The notes: generated by a model from the sequence alone, not told the origin. Positions 46,819 to 56,959 are shown, counted from the first letter of the stretch. The stretch: DNA of 64,000 bases from Emergomyces orientalis (GCA_002110485.1 MOWL01000001.1:2046001-2110000), one strand, 5' to 3'. A program made the numbers and translations.

Positions 46819-48645
46819 ATGCGGCAGTTTAGAGATTTTACCTTTGGCCTTGCTGCCCTAGGTCTCACAGCTCTGGCTTCCGCGTCTGAGGCGGAGTCGG
46901 ATGTCCATGTCCTCAAGACAGATACTTTCAGCGATTTCATGAAGAGCCACGACCTAGTTCTAGCAGAGTTCTATGCGCCATGGTGTGGCCATTGCAAAGC
47001 CCTTGCCCCCGAATATGAAATTGCCGCTACCGAGCTCAAGGAGAAGAACATTGCTCTGGCTAAGATTGACTGCACAGAGGAGACTGATCTGTGTCAGGAG
47101 CAGGGCGTGGAGGGATATCCCACACTCAAGATCTTCCGTGGGGCGGACAATGTCAAGCCATACAATGGCCCTCGCAAATCTGCAGCGTATGTTTTGTCTC
47201 GTCCCTACCCAAGTATGGAAGAAGAAGCTGTGCGGTTTTATAACTAACTCATATATTTCCCCGCAGTATCACATCTTTCATGATCAAACAGTCCCTTCCA
47301 CCAGTCACTACAGTAACGGCCGATAATATCGAGGATGTGAAGACTCTGGACAAGATCGTGGTCATTGGATACTGGGCGGAGGATGACAAGGCCTCGAACG
47401 AGAGCTTCACCGCCGTGGCTGAAGCCCTACGTGACGACTTCCTCTTCGCCGGAACTAATGATGCCAAATTGGCCGCCGCTGAAGATGTTAAGCAACCATC
47501 TATTGTTCTGTACAAGGACTTTGATGAGCGCAAAGCCGTCTTTAAGGACAAATTTGTCGAGGAGGACATCACCAAGTTTGTAAAGACTGCCAGCATTCCA
47601 CTTGTTGGGGAAGTCGGACCAGAAACCTATGCCGGTTACATGGCGGTAAGTTTTATGTTATGGAAATTCTTGCTACTGAAATCTCGGTGAGGTATTGCAA
47701 AGAACTAAATACTGACGGTGCTGTTAATAGTCTGGTCTTCCCCTTGCCTACATATTTGCCGAAACCCCTGAAGAGCGCGAGGAGTTTGCAACCATGTTGA
47801 AGCCCATCGCCGAAAAGCTGAAGGGTTCTATCAACATTGCGACCATTGACGCCAAGGCTTTCGGAGCTCACGCTGGCAACCTGAACCTTGAACCCGAGAA
47901 ATTCCCAGCCTTCGCTATCCAGGACACTGCCAACAACAAGAAATACCCCTTCGATCAAACCAAGAAGATTACACATGACGACATCTCTAAATTCGTTCAA
48001 GATGTCCTCGGTGGTAAGATTGAGCCTAGCATTAAGTCCGAGCCTATCCCTGAGAAGCAGGACGGCCCGGTCACCGTTGTCGTTGCCCACACCTACCAGG
48101 AGATTGTCATGGACAACGACAAGGATGTTCTCCTTGAGTTCTACGCCCCATGGTGTGGACATTGCAAATCGTGAGTTTTCCATTTCCCCTACAAACTCCC
48201 GATCCTATTTCGCCAGTTTATACTAACAAATATTGTACGCAGCCTCGCACCTAAGTATGACCAACTCGGCCAGCTCTATGCCGATAACCCAGAGTTCTCC
48301 TCCAAGGTCACCATCGCCAAGATAGATGCCACTGCCAATGATGTGCCAGAGGAGATCCAGGGATTCCCCACTGTCAAGCTCTACCCTGCCGGTTCCAAGG
48401 ACTCGCCAGTTGACTACACCGGCGCTCGCACTGTCGAGGCCCTGGCCAATTTCGTCCGGGACAGCGGCAAGCATGGCGTTGATGCGTATGATCCAGAGAA
48501 GGTAACCGAGGATGGTGGTGATGTCACTAATACGCCCGCCAAGGACAGCCCTTCGTCGGCAGCGACCGCTAAGGAGACCGAAGCTAGCGCCTCCGATGAG
48601 CCAGAGGAGACAGCTGCTGAGGCCACCCGTCATGAGGAGTTGTGA
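46819..48645 (+). CDS. PDI1: Protein disulfide isomerase, ER luminal
   Basis: Four exons, 46819-47186, 47267-47645, 47731-48170 and 48243-48645 (introns 80, 85, 72 nt), give 529 aa. A hydrophobic signal peptide (about residues 1-20, GLAALGLTALASA) precedes thioredoxin domain a with WCGHC at 55-59. Two non-catalytic domains b and b' follow, then domain a' with WCGHC at 390-394; intron 3 falls just after the second active site. The C-terminus is acidic (EPEETAAEATR) and ends HEEL, an HDEL-type ER retrieval signal. PDI forms, breaks and rearranges disulfides in secretory proteins. All splice sites are canonical (GTATGT, GTAAGT, GTGAGT; CAG or TAG). Length and layout match fungal PdiA/PDI1. Confidence 0.97.
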
Positions 48646-50264
48646 CTGCTATTGTCTTTTGCGCGATATCAATTATGCCATATATTGAAAAAAATGGGAT
48701 TCTTGGGTTCTTTTGTTTATGCTTTAGTAAATTGAATTGAATGGGTTCCTTTGCCTTTTCTTCTTCTTTTCTTTGCTACTTAACATTTTTCTTAAAATGT
48801 ATTTTGCCTGTGTGTGTTTTTCGCTATTTTATTTTATATAACTCCCCATGCGCGTGACTCGTGTGTGGGCTTGCTCTTGCTTACGTTCCTGCGGTTAGAA
48901 AACAAATCACCTATATTTTAAATGTCATTGCGGTTGTGTAGTTGCTGTAAATTTATATATGTATGTTTATGAGATTTCAATTTTCTGGATTTTCTGATTG
49001 GGCCAGGTTTTGCCTCTTATCACCCCTTTTCGGATATAATTATCTCCTTTTTTTTCCCCACTCGCCGCCCTTCGTGGCTGCTGCGCCTTGGATTTGTAAC
49101 ACATCACATACTAATCGCTGCATTTGAATAGTTTCTTCTCTCCAGGGTTGATGCATAAGAGAGGGGTGAAGAGTTATCTCAGAAGAATCAAAGCTATGAT
49201 TATACATAATAGAATAAGTGAAAGATAGAGCAGTCAGTGTAAGAGAATTAAATTGATGTCTGAATTGATCATGATCAAGAAGATAAGCTTCTCTGATTCT
49301 AGAGGTAATGAGCATGTTTATATACATGATGAAATCCCTTTGATAGATCTGATAGCACTTGGTAGCCCTTAATAGCAGCATGCTATCGCGTCTATCATTG
49401 CTATCAGTCACATGCATTCATTAGTTTCTACAGAAGTATGTCAGACCATGCTGTAGCTCTATTCTGTCAGTATTTCTTGATACTCAATGGTTTCTGGTGC
49501 TCCCGCCGGGGTGTTCCCTTAGATCTGTAACAACACTGAATTTTATCCATGATTAGTTAAATGTGGAAAGCATGAAGTTTATAATATATAGTCATACTGA
49601 TCTTCAACTCTCACTACACCATCTCCACTCTGAGTTTTTATTAACATTGCTGGAAACATCAAGTGTGTTGTTTTCAGCAGTAAGAATGGGAGTTTCTGTA
49701 GTAGTTGCAAGAATCTCACTTGCAGATTGCTTTCATTTTTCGCCTGTTATTATACTGTCTAATAAAAAAATCAGAGAATATCATTAAAGTATTAGAGAAT
49801 TGGAAACTACCTTTGGATGCCATATTTCATCTCTGATTGGCAGGCATTTGACATACACAGGTAGAAGGTGGGCAGAGTGAATATTGAGGTGGATATTGTG
49901 GGTTTGAAGATGGAAGGGCAGAGCAGAATGTGAGCAGGCAAAATGCACAGAACAAAACATGAGGTTGTGGATTTGTACCAACAAATCAGATTGCATCCAA
50001 TTTAGTATGAGATATTATTGGTTGGTACCTCCAGACTAATGACTAGTTATTACACTGGGTATTGCGCTAATTAAGTCCTGGCGGCCAGACGAGGAGATAT
50101 GCTATGTCACGTGCTGGCCGGGGCGGCCGTCAGGCAACGGATAGTCCGTACGCCCAACAGCTACTCGCGCTACCACATGTTTACTCCCCCTTAACTGGCA
50201 AACATACTATAACACACATGCATGCACGCATACACATTGTTCTTATATACCTTAATCCCCTCTA
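48646..50264. other. Convergent 3' flanks, AT-rich
   Basis: Between PDI (plus) and uracil-DNA glycosylase (minus). Bases 48650-49060 look like PDI 3' UTR and flank. Bases 49100-50040 are AT-rich with short frames in all phases and no recognisable protein; they might be remains of a repeat, but I find no terminal repeats. A near-palindrome (TAATGACTAGTTATTA) lies about 50037-50052 and CACGTG at 50108-50113. Confidence 0.45.
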
Positions 50265-51782
50265 TCAGTTAGAAAGCTCATACTCCGCCTCCGCCAGCGC
50301 GGCCAATGCATCAGCATCATCATCTTCCTCTTGCGACAACAGCGACGAACTGGGTATTTCGTTCCCATTAGCCTCTGTAGCCTTCCCTCCCTTTTTAGCT
50401 TTCGATACGACTGCTTGCGTCTTGACGGTAGTGGATACAGCAGTAGAATTCTTCTCTGTGGTCGTTTCGGTTGCCGCTGCCGTTGTACTTGTTGTGGTTT
50501 TAGGTGGTGGTGGTGGTGGTGATGATGTTTTCTCCTCGACGAGACTCCAGTCAATAATCCCATCCTTCCCATAACGTTCGCGAAGCCACTCATTGGTCTT
50601 CTTGAAGTGGCCGCATTGCATCTATAAAGGAAAAAAAATAATTTGACAACTTCGCATTAGTCGACTTTGAAGGATGTCCTAATAGACGATAAAAGAAAAG
50701 TTAAGAGTAGAACTTACAAATCCGCCGTGCGCACTCAACGGACTCGGGTGCACAGACTGCAGCACACAATGCCTCTTCTCCTTGTCGCGAAGAATATGCG
50801 CTACCCGCTTCCCCGCCGGTTTCCCCCAGGCTAAGAACACAACCCCACGCGTCCGTGTCTTCGCCACGACATCAATGACCTTCTGCGTAAATTTCTCCCA
50901 GCCTTGGTTTGCGTGACTGTTAGCATTGTGTGCGCGGACGGTCAGGCAGGTGTTTAGCATGAGTACGCCGCGGTTTGCCCAGGCGGCCAGGTGGCCGCCG
51001 TTGTTGGGTGGTTTGATGAAGGAGGGATAGTCGTTTTTCAGAGCTATGTAGATATTTTTTAGGGAAGGGGGTGCGGGCATGGGGGGCCGGACAGAGAAGC
51101 AGAGGCCGTGCGCTTGGTTGTGGTTGTGGTATGGGTCTTGGCCGAGGATTACGGCGCGGACTGTGTGGAGGGGTGTGTGTCGGGACCTGGTGAAAGGGGG
51201 TGGCGGGTCAGATTACTCAATTGCTTTAGCTAGAAGGATTGTGTTTTTTTTAATTTTTTAATACCATGAATACACCTCTTCAAGAGGCGGGAATATCTTC
51301 GCACCCCCTGCAATCTCCCGTTTCAGGAACCTTTTCAGGCTCAGGAATTCCGTCGTGAGCACCTCCTCCTTCAAATGAGCCAGCCAGCTCTCGTCCAACG
51401 TATCTATTTCCAGCTTGAGCAGCTCCTTTTGCTCTGCCGTTAGGCCAGCAACCCATTTCTCCTTGTTAAAATTTATTGTTGGGCCGGGAGCGAAGGACAG
51501 CTTTGCACCTGGTGCGGAGGAATTCTTGACCTTTGGCGCGCCAAAGAACGATGTGATGCTCCCGTTTGGTTTAGATTTTTTGGAGTCAGCTTCAGCACCG
51601 GTTCCATCACCACCGTTGCCGCCTAAGTGGTTAGCATCCCGTTTACGGGAGGCATTTGACATGGCTGCTAAACCAACGGGGGGTGTTCTTGAGAGCTGGG
51701 GATAAGACACAGAATGGCAGGGAAAGGACATATAACAAGCGGAATGACTCTGGAGGATGGGAGTCAGAAAACTTCGAAGCAT
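50265..51782 (-). CDS. UNG1: Uracil-DNA glycosylase
   Basis: Three exons, 51782-51265, 51186-50718 and 50621-50265 (introns 78 and 96 nt), give about 447 aa. Catalytic motifs: GQDPYH at 188-193 (water-activating D190), FLAWG in the core, and HPSPLS at 319-324 with the catalytic His and the minor-groove Leu loop. UNG flips out and removes uracil from DNA to start base excision repair. The N-terminus from Met1 (MLRSFLTPILQSHSACYMSF) looks like a mitochondrial presequence, while a second in-frame Met41 begins a basic nuclear-type N-terminus. NGSITSFF (73-80) resembles a PCNA-binding PIP box with Asn for Gln. A C-terminal extension of about 80 residues (poly-Pro, poly-Thr, then acidic) goes beyond the usual family end. 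A copia element lies 196 bp upstream. Confidence 0.95.
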
Positions 51783-51977
51783 GCAGATATGGGGGGCTCT
51801 TCTCCCTTTTATGTCTTCATAAAAAAGGGGTGCCGGCGTAGTATAGGAGGTTGGCGCGATCCCTCGAATAGCGTCCAGGCAGGCCCGGCGACTTACCCAT
51901 GGAGGTATTGCTAAGGTAAAGCTAGGGCTAACTATTGGACAGCGCGTGGGACAAAAGAACCACGTGTCGGGGGCTTT

Positions 51978-52079
51978 TGTTAGGTGATACTAGGGCTACC
52001 CGGGTCACATGCCCCACACACACATATATATTTTAGCTAGTTAGGTAGTTCAATATGATAGGCTTGATGCACTCTATGA
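51978..52079 (+). repeat. 5' LTR of copia element, 102 bp
   Basis: Begins TGTTAGGTGATAC and ends CACTCTATGA; identical base for base to the 3' LTR. Very short for an LTR that must contain promoter, R region and terminator. It ends in GA rather than the usual CA; the boundary is set by the target duplication. Confidence 0.93.
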
Positions 52080-52096
52080 GGTTATGAGGCCCTCTG
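52080..52096 (+). other. Primer-binding site, iMet-tRNA anticodon type
   Basis: The bases right after the 5' LTR, GGTTATGAG then GCCCTC, match the reverse complement of the initiator-Met tRNA anticodon loop (CTCATAACC). Drosophila copia and yeast Ty5 prime from such an internal half-tRNA site; the assignment here is by analogy. Confidence 0.65.
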
Positions 52097-52153
52097 TTTA
52101 ATACGCTGCGTTACTGCTATCTATTTCTCTTATACAGCTAGTTCTTGCCTCTC

Positions 52154-55100
52154 ATGGTGAACTTACGGTCAGGCAACAGTCCTGATCTTACGAGGGAAAA
52201 TAAGCCGACTAGGCGAGCGGAACGTACGCCGGAGAATATTGAAAACGAGCCCTTTCCAACCCCCATTACAGCCCGTAAATTGCCCGCAAGAGCTCCTTCG
52301 GAGGGGTCAAGTGCTGATTTCGAAGATCCAATGTCGGATATGTCGGATACGGGCTCAGATCGCGATGAACCCACCCAGGAGGCTCAGGTTGAGCATGATG
52401 ACTCCTTGAGCGCTGAGACCCGGGCGAGGTTGGAGATTGCGAGGTTGGAGAATGAAACAGCGCGGATTAAGGCTGGTGCTGGTGCGGGGGAGCTCGCAGG
52501 CGCCAATATGACGGCTTATTTGAAGGCCATTAAGGAGTTTCGACTTACAGTTAAGCTTCTTGAAAAGCCAGTTCTGCTGCTGGGCTCCATGAACTATCCC
52601 ATGTGGAGGGATGAGGTTCTTCTCGCGGCGAAGGATTCAGAAACAGATGATATTTTGTTAAATAAGGAGCTGGCCCCGCCTGAGGGGGTCAGTGAGGACG
52701 TTGCGAAGCTCTGGAGGGAGCGGAATAGCTGGCTGCGTAATTATATGTGGTCAGCGATTTCCGCACAGGCTAGAACTCATTTTACTATACCGAAGGAGAA
52801 TCAATTGTCTGCCTATATGCTGTGGTCCATAGTAGAGGAGAACTTCGCTGAACGCCGCGTAGTTCGCCGGTTTCGTCTTTTCAATGAGTTCCTGGGTATG
52901 ACGGCTGAGTCTTGCGGGTCGGATCGTGCGTTTATTGAGCGTCTCTTAGCCGTACGAACTGAATATAAGCGATTAGATTTTTATATGCCGGATTCCGTCT
53001 TCTTTGATCGATTGCTTGCGGGGATTCACAGTAGATGGGCCAATCTCATACGAAATAGGATGGATGATATTGAAAAGAGTGGTGAAGATACTCTCCTGGA
53101 GGATGATTTTGTGGGTCTATGCCGTGATATTCTGCTTCGATTGCCCTCTGGCGGCAGTTCCTCTTCTTCAAAGAACACAAAGGCGCCCGTAAATAATGCG
53201 AGCAGTATGGATGATGCGGGTGAGAGCCCTGCTCCATCTGCATCAGGCAGGCCAAAATGCTCACATTGCGGGATTGTGGGCCATAATGAGGAGAGCTGTT
53301 GGAAAAAGCACCCAGAGAAGCGTCCGTCAGGTTATTCTAATGGAAAAAGGCGTGGTGGCACCAAGAAGGATAAGAAGAAGGCCAATAATGAGGATTCTTC
53401 CAAGAGCCCCGATGACGGCTCTGCTCCTGTACACAGTACGGTTGAGAAGGTGTTCCATGCTCGTGAAATCGTCCGTGATGATGATATTGCGGATGAGTGG
53501 GTTCTGGACTCGGGGTCTGGCGCTCACGCAACACCACGCAAGGAGCTTGTTAAATGCCATTCAATGAGCTCCAATGTTAAATTGAAAATGGCGGATGGGA
53601 CCATTGTTCCAGCTGCGGCCGTTGGTACGGTTGAACTGGCGGTTGATGGGGCGGATGTGTGCCTGGAAGGTGTGCGATTTGCCCCCGAATTAGAAGCAAA
53701 TATCGTGAGCTTTGGCAAATTAGTCCGCAAGGGCTATACGTTCAAGCAATTGGCATATGGAGAAGCTCACTCGATTATTATGACCTCTCCCGATCGAATG
53801 GTCAGCTTCACTGCTGTTTTGAATGAGAAAGATATCTATGTCATTGAAAAGCCTCCGCAAATCCGAGATTTGATTCAATTCGCCATGCCTAATGGTGATT
53901 TTCGGCCCGTAAATGCTGTGGATGACTCGCTATTGGCTCTGCCATCAATGAATATAAAACCAGTAGAGCTCACGATGCTGCAATGGCATTTGAAGCTGGG
54001 TCATCTTAACCACATGGATATAGCGAAGATGGCCGCGGATCCGCGCATGGGGATGAGGATTAAAGGCTCCAAGGCTCTGCCTTTTTGTAAAACCTGCGTG
54101 CAGGCTAAGATGGCTCGTCCTGCTTTTGAGCCCATGATTAGAAAAGTGAAGCCTGCTGCACGATTATTTATTGATCTTGCGGGCGGTGGGCGTACCTTAT
54201 TCAATGAGGATGGCGTTCCCACGTATGGGGGGGCTGATTATTGGATGAGTATTACGGACGATGCCACGAGATATCGGTGGGCCATTTTAATGGCCACCAA
54301 GGGTGAAGCAACCGCGAAACTACGGGATTTTATAACAATGATTGAGACCACTGCGCAGCGATGCGTGGGCTCCTTGCACTGGGATGGTGGTGGAGAATTC
54401 AAGAGCGATGAATTAAAAGCTTTTTGTAAACAGCGAGGCATTGCCTATGAGACGACTACGCCATATACCCCACAATCAAATGGTCCAGCGGAACGTGCGA
54501 ACCGCATAATAATCGAAAGAACTAGGAGCTTGCTATTCGATAGCGGGCAGCCTAGGGACCTATGGGGTGAGGCCATGCAGGCTGCCGTTATGTTGATCAA
54601 TATGTCTCCCACCTCTACGAAGCTTTACGGGTGCAAGGAGGGGTCTCCGCTGACCCCCTTTGAAGCATGGATGGGGGTGCAGCCCACGGCGAATTGGCTG
54701 CATAGATGGGGCTGCAAGGTCTACAAGAAGGATCTGCGAGTTACTAATAAGCTTGCGGATAGAACGGATGGGAAAGAATGGATCTTTGTGGGTTATCAGG
54801 GCCTTCATCAAGTTCGCATATGGGACCCTGATGCACGCAGGTTGGAGATAGCACGAGATGTGGTTTTTGATGAAGCTCTCGTGGAGGACGTGTCATTCAT
54901 TAATGCCGCTCTTCCGGCTCCTCATGAGCCAAATAACATACCGGATGAGCTCGATGTTTTGAATCCTGCGGATGGATGGCAGCACTGTCTCCTGCGGCGC
55001 CTGGCAAGGGAGCGGCCGCACATCATGAAGATGCTTGTCAATGGGGATCTGGAGGAGGCCATTGAGCCTACCTATCTTATAAACAGTGATGTTGATCTCC

Positions 55101-56752
55101 TTAATGAGTCTGACGAGCATGCTAATGATAATGGTGATGAGCCCGTGCTTAGTACCCTTACGGACCGTCCCACGACCTTAGCGGAGGCTCGACGGAGCCC
55201 TGATTGGCATCATTGGCTCGAAGCAATGAGGAAGGAGGTCGATATGTTCAATCAAAAGAAAACATATGTTATTACTGAGCGGTCCCCGGATATGGATGTT
55301 CTTACGGGTAAATGGGTATATGACCGCAAATTAAATAATAAGGGAGAAACCATCCGCTTTCGCGCACGATGGGTGGTTCGCGGATTCCTTCAGCAGCGAG
55401 GAGTCCATTATACGAAGTCTTACGCTGCCGTTGTCTCTGGTCCTACAACCAGAAGCCTATTCGCGATCTCTACGGCTAGGGGATGGAAATCGAAGGCAAT
55501 TGATTACGTGTCTGCATTCCTTAATGGCGTGCTGCCACAGGAAGAAATGATCTATATGCAGCTCCCGACGGGCATAAAACATGGCAGGGGCAATCTAGTT
55601 GGCCTGGTTCGCCAGAGCCTGTATGGGCTGAAGCAAGCTGCGAGGACGTGGTATTTTCTTGCCACTGAGCATCTCACTTCGATTGGTTTCCGCATATCAC
55701 CGTATGACGGCGGATTCCTATATCACCCCATCCGTAAGGTGTATTTGACGCTGCACGTTGATGACTGCCGCGTTACGGGGCCCAATGAGCATGATATTGA
55801 CTGGGTTCTCGATGAGATTGCGAAGCGTTTTGACACCAAAAGAATCGACGATGATAAGCCATACTTAGGTATGGAAATTGCGGGCCGTAATGGTGATTTA
55901 CTGGTCACGCAAACACGCTATATTGATGAGATCCTTGATGATTTTGGCATGACTGCAATCAATCCGGCACCAACCCCCATGAATGCTGGCACAAAGCTCC
56001 AGTTCTCGCCGGATGAGGATAAGGGCCTTGATGATGATTTTACGGCTACGCGATATCGTCAAGGGCTTGGGTCTCTTCAATATCTGGTTACAAGCACCAG
56101 ACCGGATATAATGTTCGCGGTAAATTATTTATCGCGATTCAATTCTCGCCCAAATAAGGAGTGCTGGGCTGCTTTGAAGCATGTTCTCCGCTATATGAAG
56201 AAGACTAGGACTACGGGCATTCTGTATAAGAGGAATATAGGGGACGAAGGGCTGGCTCCCATGGCCTACGCGGATTCAGATTGGGCGGGTGCAGACCCCC
56301 AATATAAATCGACTACGGGCTATATTATAATGATCAATGGAGCTCCCGTATCATGGCGTTCGCAGCGGCAGATCTCTACGGCGAAGTCCACAACTGAAGC
56401 TGAGTATATTGCTGCTAGCGAAGCTGCGTGCGAGCTGATTTGGCTTAAAGATATGCTGCATGATGCGGGACTGCTTGAGAATGCGGATGGCTATGTTCTT
56501 TCCAATAATCTGCATATTGATAATAAAGGTGCCATTGATCTAGCTAACGGCGAGTCTTTAACTAAGCGCTCGAGGCATATTGAAGTCCGCTACCATATAT
56601 TACGCGATCTAGTGGCTAAAAAGGAGCTCCTTATTCGGCACGTCAGCTCAACGGAGAATAAGGCGGATGGTTTTACGAAGGCGCTGCCTAGGCCCGCATT
56701 CAATGCTTTTGTGGCTAATCTTGGCTTGATTGGTTCGGGGGGATCTGCTTAA
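52154..56752 (+). CDS. Copia gag-pol polyprotein
   Basis: One frame of 1532 residues from the ATG at 52154 (the preceding three codons have none). Gag occupies about 1-420, with MNYPMWRDEVLLA and a CCHC zinc knuckle at about 369-382 (CSHCGIVGHNEESC). The aspartic protease active site is WVLDSGSGAHAT (D near 452). Integrase has the H-H-C-C finger from about 612 (LKLGHLNH, CKTCVQAK) and the DDE core: LFIDLAG, HWDGGGEFKSD and NGPAERANR. Reverse transcriptase shows VSAFLNGVLPQEEMIYMQLP, LYGLKQAARTWY and the catalytic HVDD (about 1201-1204), a variant of YVDD seen in other fungal copia elements. RNase H follows with AYADSDWAG, STTEAEYIAASEAACE and KRSRHIEVRYH. There is no internal stop or frameshift, so gag and pol are made as one polyprotein and cut by the protease. 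Confidence 0.96.
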   Translation: MVNLRSGNSPDLTRENKPTRRAERTPENIENEPFPTPITARKLPARAPSEGSSADFEDPMSDMSDTGSDRDEPTQEAQVEHDDSLSAETRARLEIARLENETARIKAGAGAGELAGANMTAYLKAIKEFRLTVKLLEKPVLLLGSMNYPMWRDEVLLAAKDSETDDILLNKELAPPEGVSEDVAKLWRERNSWLRNYMWSAISAQARTHFTIPKENQLSAYMLWSIVEENFAERRVVRRFRLFNEFLGMTAESCGSDRAFIERLLAVRTEYKRLDFYMPDSVFFDRLLAGIHSRWANLIRNRMDDIEKSGEDTLLEDDFVGLCRDILLRLPSGGSSSSSKNTKAPVNNASSMDDAGESPAPSASGRPKCSHCGIVGHNEESCWKKHPEKRPSGYSNGKRRGGTKKDKKKANNEDSSKSPDDGSAPVHSTVEKVFHAREIVRDDDIADEWVLDSGSGAHATPRKELVKCHSMSSNVKLKMADGTIVPAAAVGTVELAVDGADVCLEGVRFAPELEANIVSFGKLVRKGYTFKQLAYGEAHSIIMTSPDRMVSFTAVLNEKDIYVIEKPPQIRDLIQFAMPNGDFRPVNAVDDSLLALPSMNIKPVELTMLQWHLKLGHLNHMDIAKMAADPRMGMRIKGSKALPFCKTCVQAKMARPAFEPMIRKVKPAARLFIDLAGGGRTLFNEDGVPTYGGADYWMSITDDATRYRWAILMATKGEATAKLRDFITMIETTAQRCVGSLHWDGGGEFKSDELKAFCKQRGIAYETTTPYTPQSNGPAERANRIIIERTRSLLFDSGQPRDLWGEAMQAAVMLINMSPTSTKLYGCKEGSPLTPFEAWMGVQPTANWLHRWGCKVYKKDLRVTNKLADRTDGKEWIFVGYQGLHQVRIWDPDARRLEIARDVVFDEALVEDVSFINAALPAPHEPNNIPDELDVLNPADGWQHCLLRRLARERPHIMKMLVNGDLEEAIEPTYLINSDVDLLNESDEHANDNGDEPVLSTLTDRPTTLAEARRSPDWHHWLEAMRKEVDMFNQKKTYVITERSPDMDVLTGKWVYDRKLNNKGETIRFRARWVVRGFLQQRGVHYTKSYAAVVSGPTTRSLFAISTARGWKSKAIDYVSAFLNGVLPQEEMIYMQLPTGIKHGRGNLVGLVRQSLYGLKQAARTWYFLATEHLTSIGFRISPYDGGFLYHPIRKVYLTLHVDDCRVTGPNEHDIDWVLDEIAKRFDTKRIDDDKPYLGMEIAGRNGDLLVTQTRYIDEILDDFGMTAINPAPTPMNAGTKLQFSPDEDKGLDDDFTATRYRQGLGSLQYLVTSTRPDIMFAVNYLSRFNSRPNKECWAALKHVLRYMKKTRTTGILYKRNIGDEGLAPMAYADSDWAGADPQYKSTTGYIIMINGAPVSWRSQRQISTAKSTTEAEYIAASEAACELIWLKDMLHDAGLLENADGYVLSNNLHIDNKGAIDLANGESLTKRSRHIEVRYHILRDLVAKKELLIRHVSSTENKADGFTKALPRPAFNAFVANLGLIGSGGSA

Positions 56753-56840
56753 TGGATTTAACTAAAAGTTTTGTACTTAGCTGCTATTTTGATTTTTGAT
56801 GCCTATGGCGTGGCCTGTGTGCGTGCTCCTGGGGCGCCCT

Positions 56841-56852
56841 AGCATGGGGGGG
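56841..56852 (+). other. Polypurine tract of copia element
   Basis: AGCATGGGGGGG ends directly at the first base of the 3' LTR, the expected place for plus-strand DNA priming. The purine run proper is seven G residues. Confidence 0.75.
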
Positions 56853-56954
56853 TGTTAGGTGATACTAGGGCTACCCGGGTCACATGCCCCACACACACAT
56901 ATATATTTTAGCTAGTTAGGTAGTTCAATATGATAGGCTTGATGCACTCTATGA
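56853..56954 (+). repeat. 3' LTR of copia element, 102 bp
   Basis: Identical to the 5' LTR over all 102 bases; followed by the GCTTT target duplicate. Confidence 0.95.
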
Positions 56955-56959
56955 GCTTT

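Larger units (their letters stand above)
51978..56954 (+). mobile_element. Intact Ty1/copia LTR retrotransposon, 4977 bp
   Basis: Two identical 102-bp LTRs (51978-52079, 56853-56954) bound one uninterrupted gag-pol frame. The host bases GCTTT occur at 51973-51977 and again at 56955-56959, a 5-bp target-site duplication. A primer-binding site follows the 5' LTR and a G-rich polypurine tract precedes the 3' LTR. The order protease, integrase, reverse transcriptase, RNase H defines the copia (Pseudoviridae-type) class. Identity of the LTRs and the open frame mean recent insertion and probable competence. It lies between the 5' end of uracil-DNA glycosylase and the 3' end of ARP4, reading away from the glycosylase. 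Confidence 0.97.

Noticed and set aside
49040..50040. Possible degraded transposon between PDI and UNG1
   Set aside because: AT-rich and odd in composition, but I found no terminal repeats, target duplication or transposase-like sequence.
55754..55765. HVDD instead of YVDD in the copia reverse transcriptase as an inactivating change
   Set aside because: To my knowledge fungal copia elements often have LxVHVDD; both catalytic Asp residues are present.
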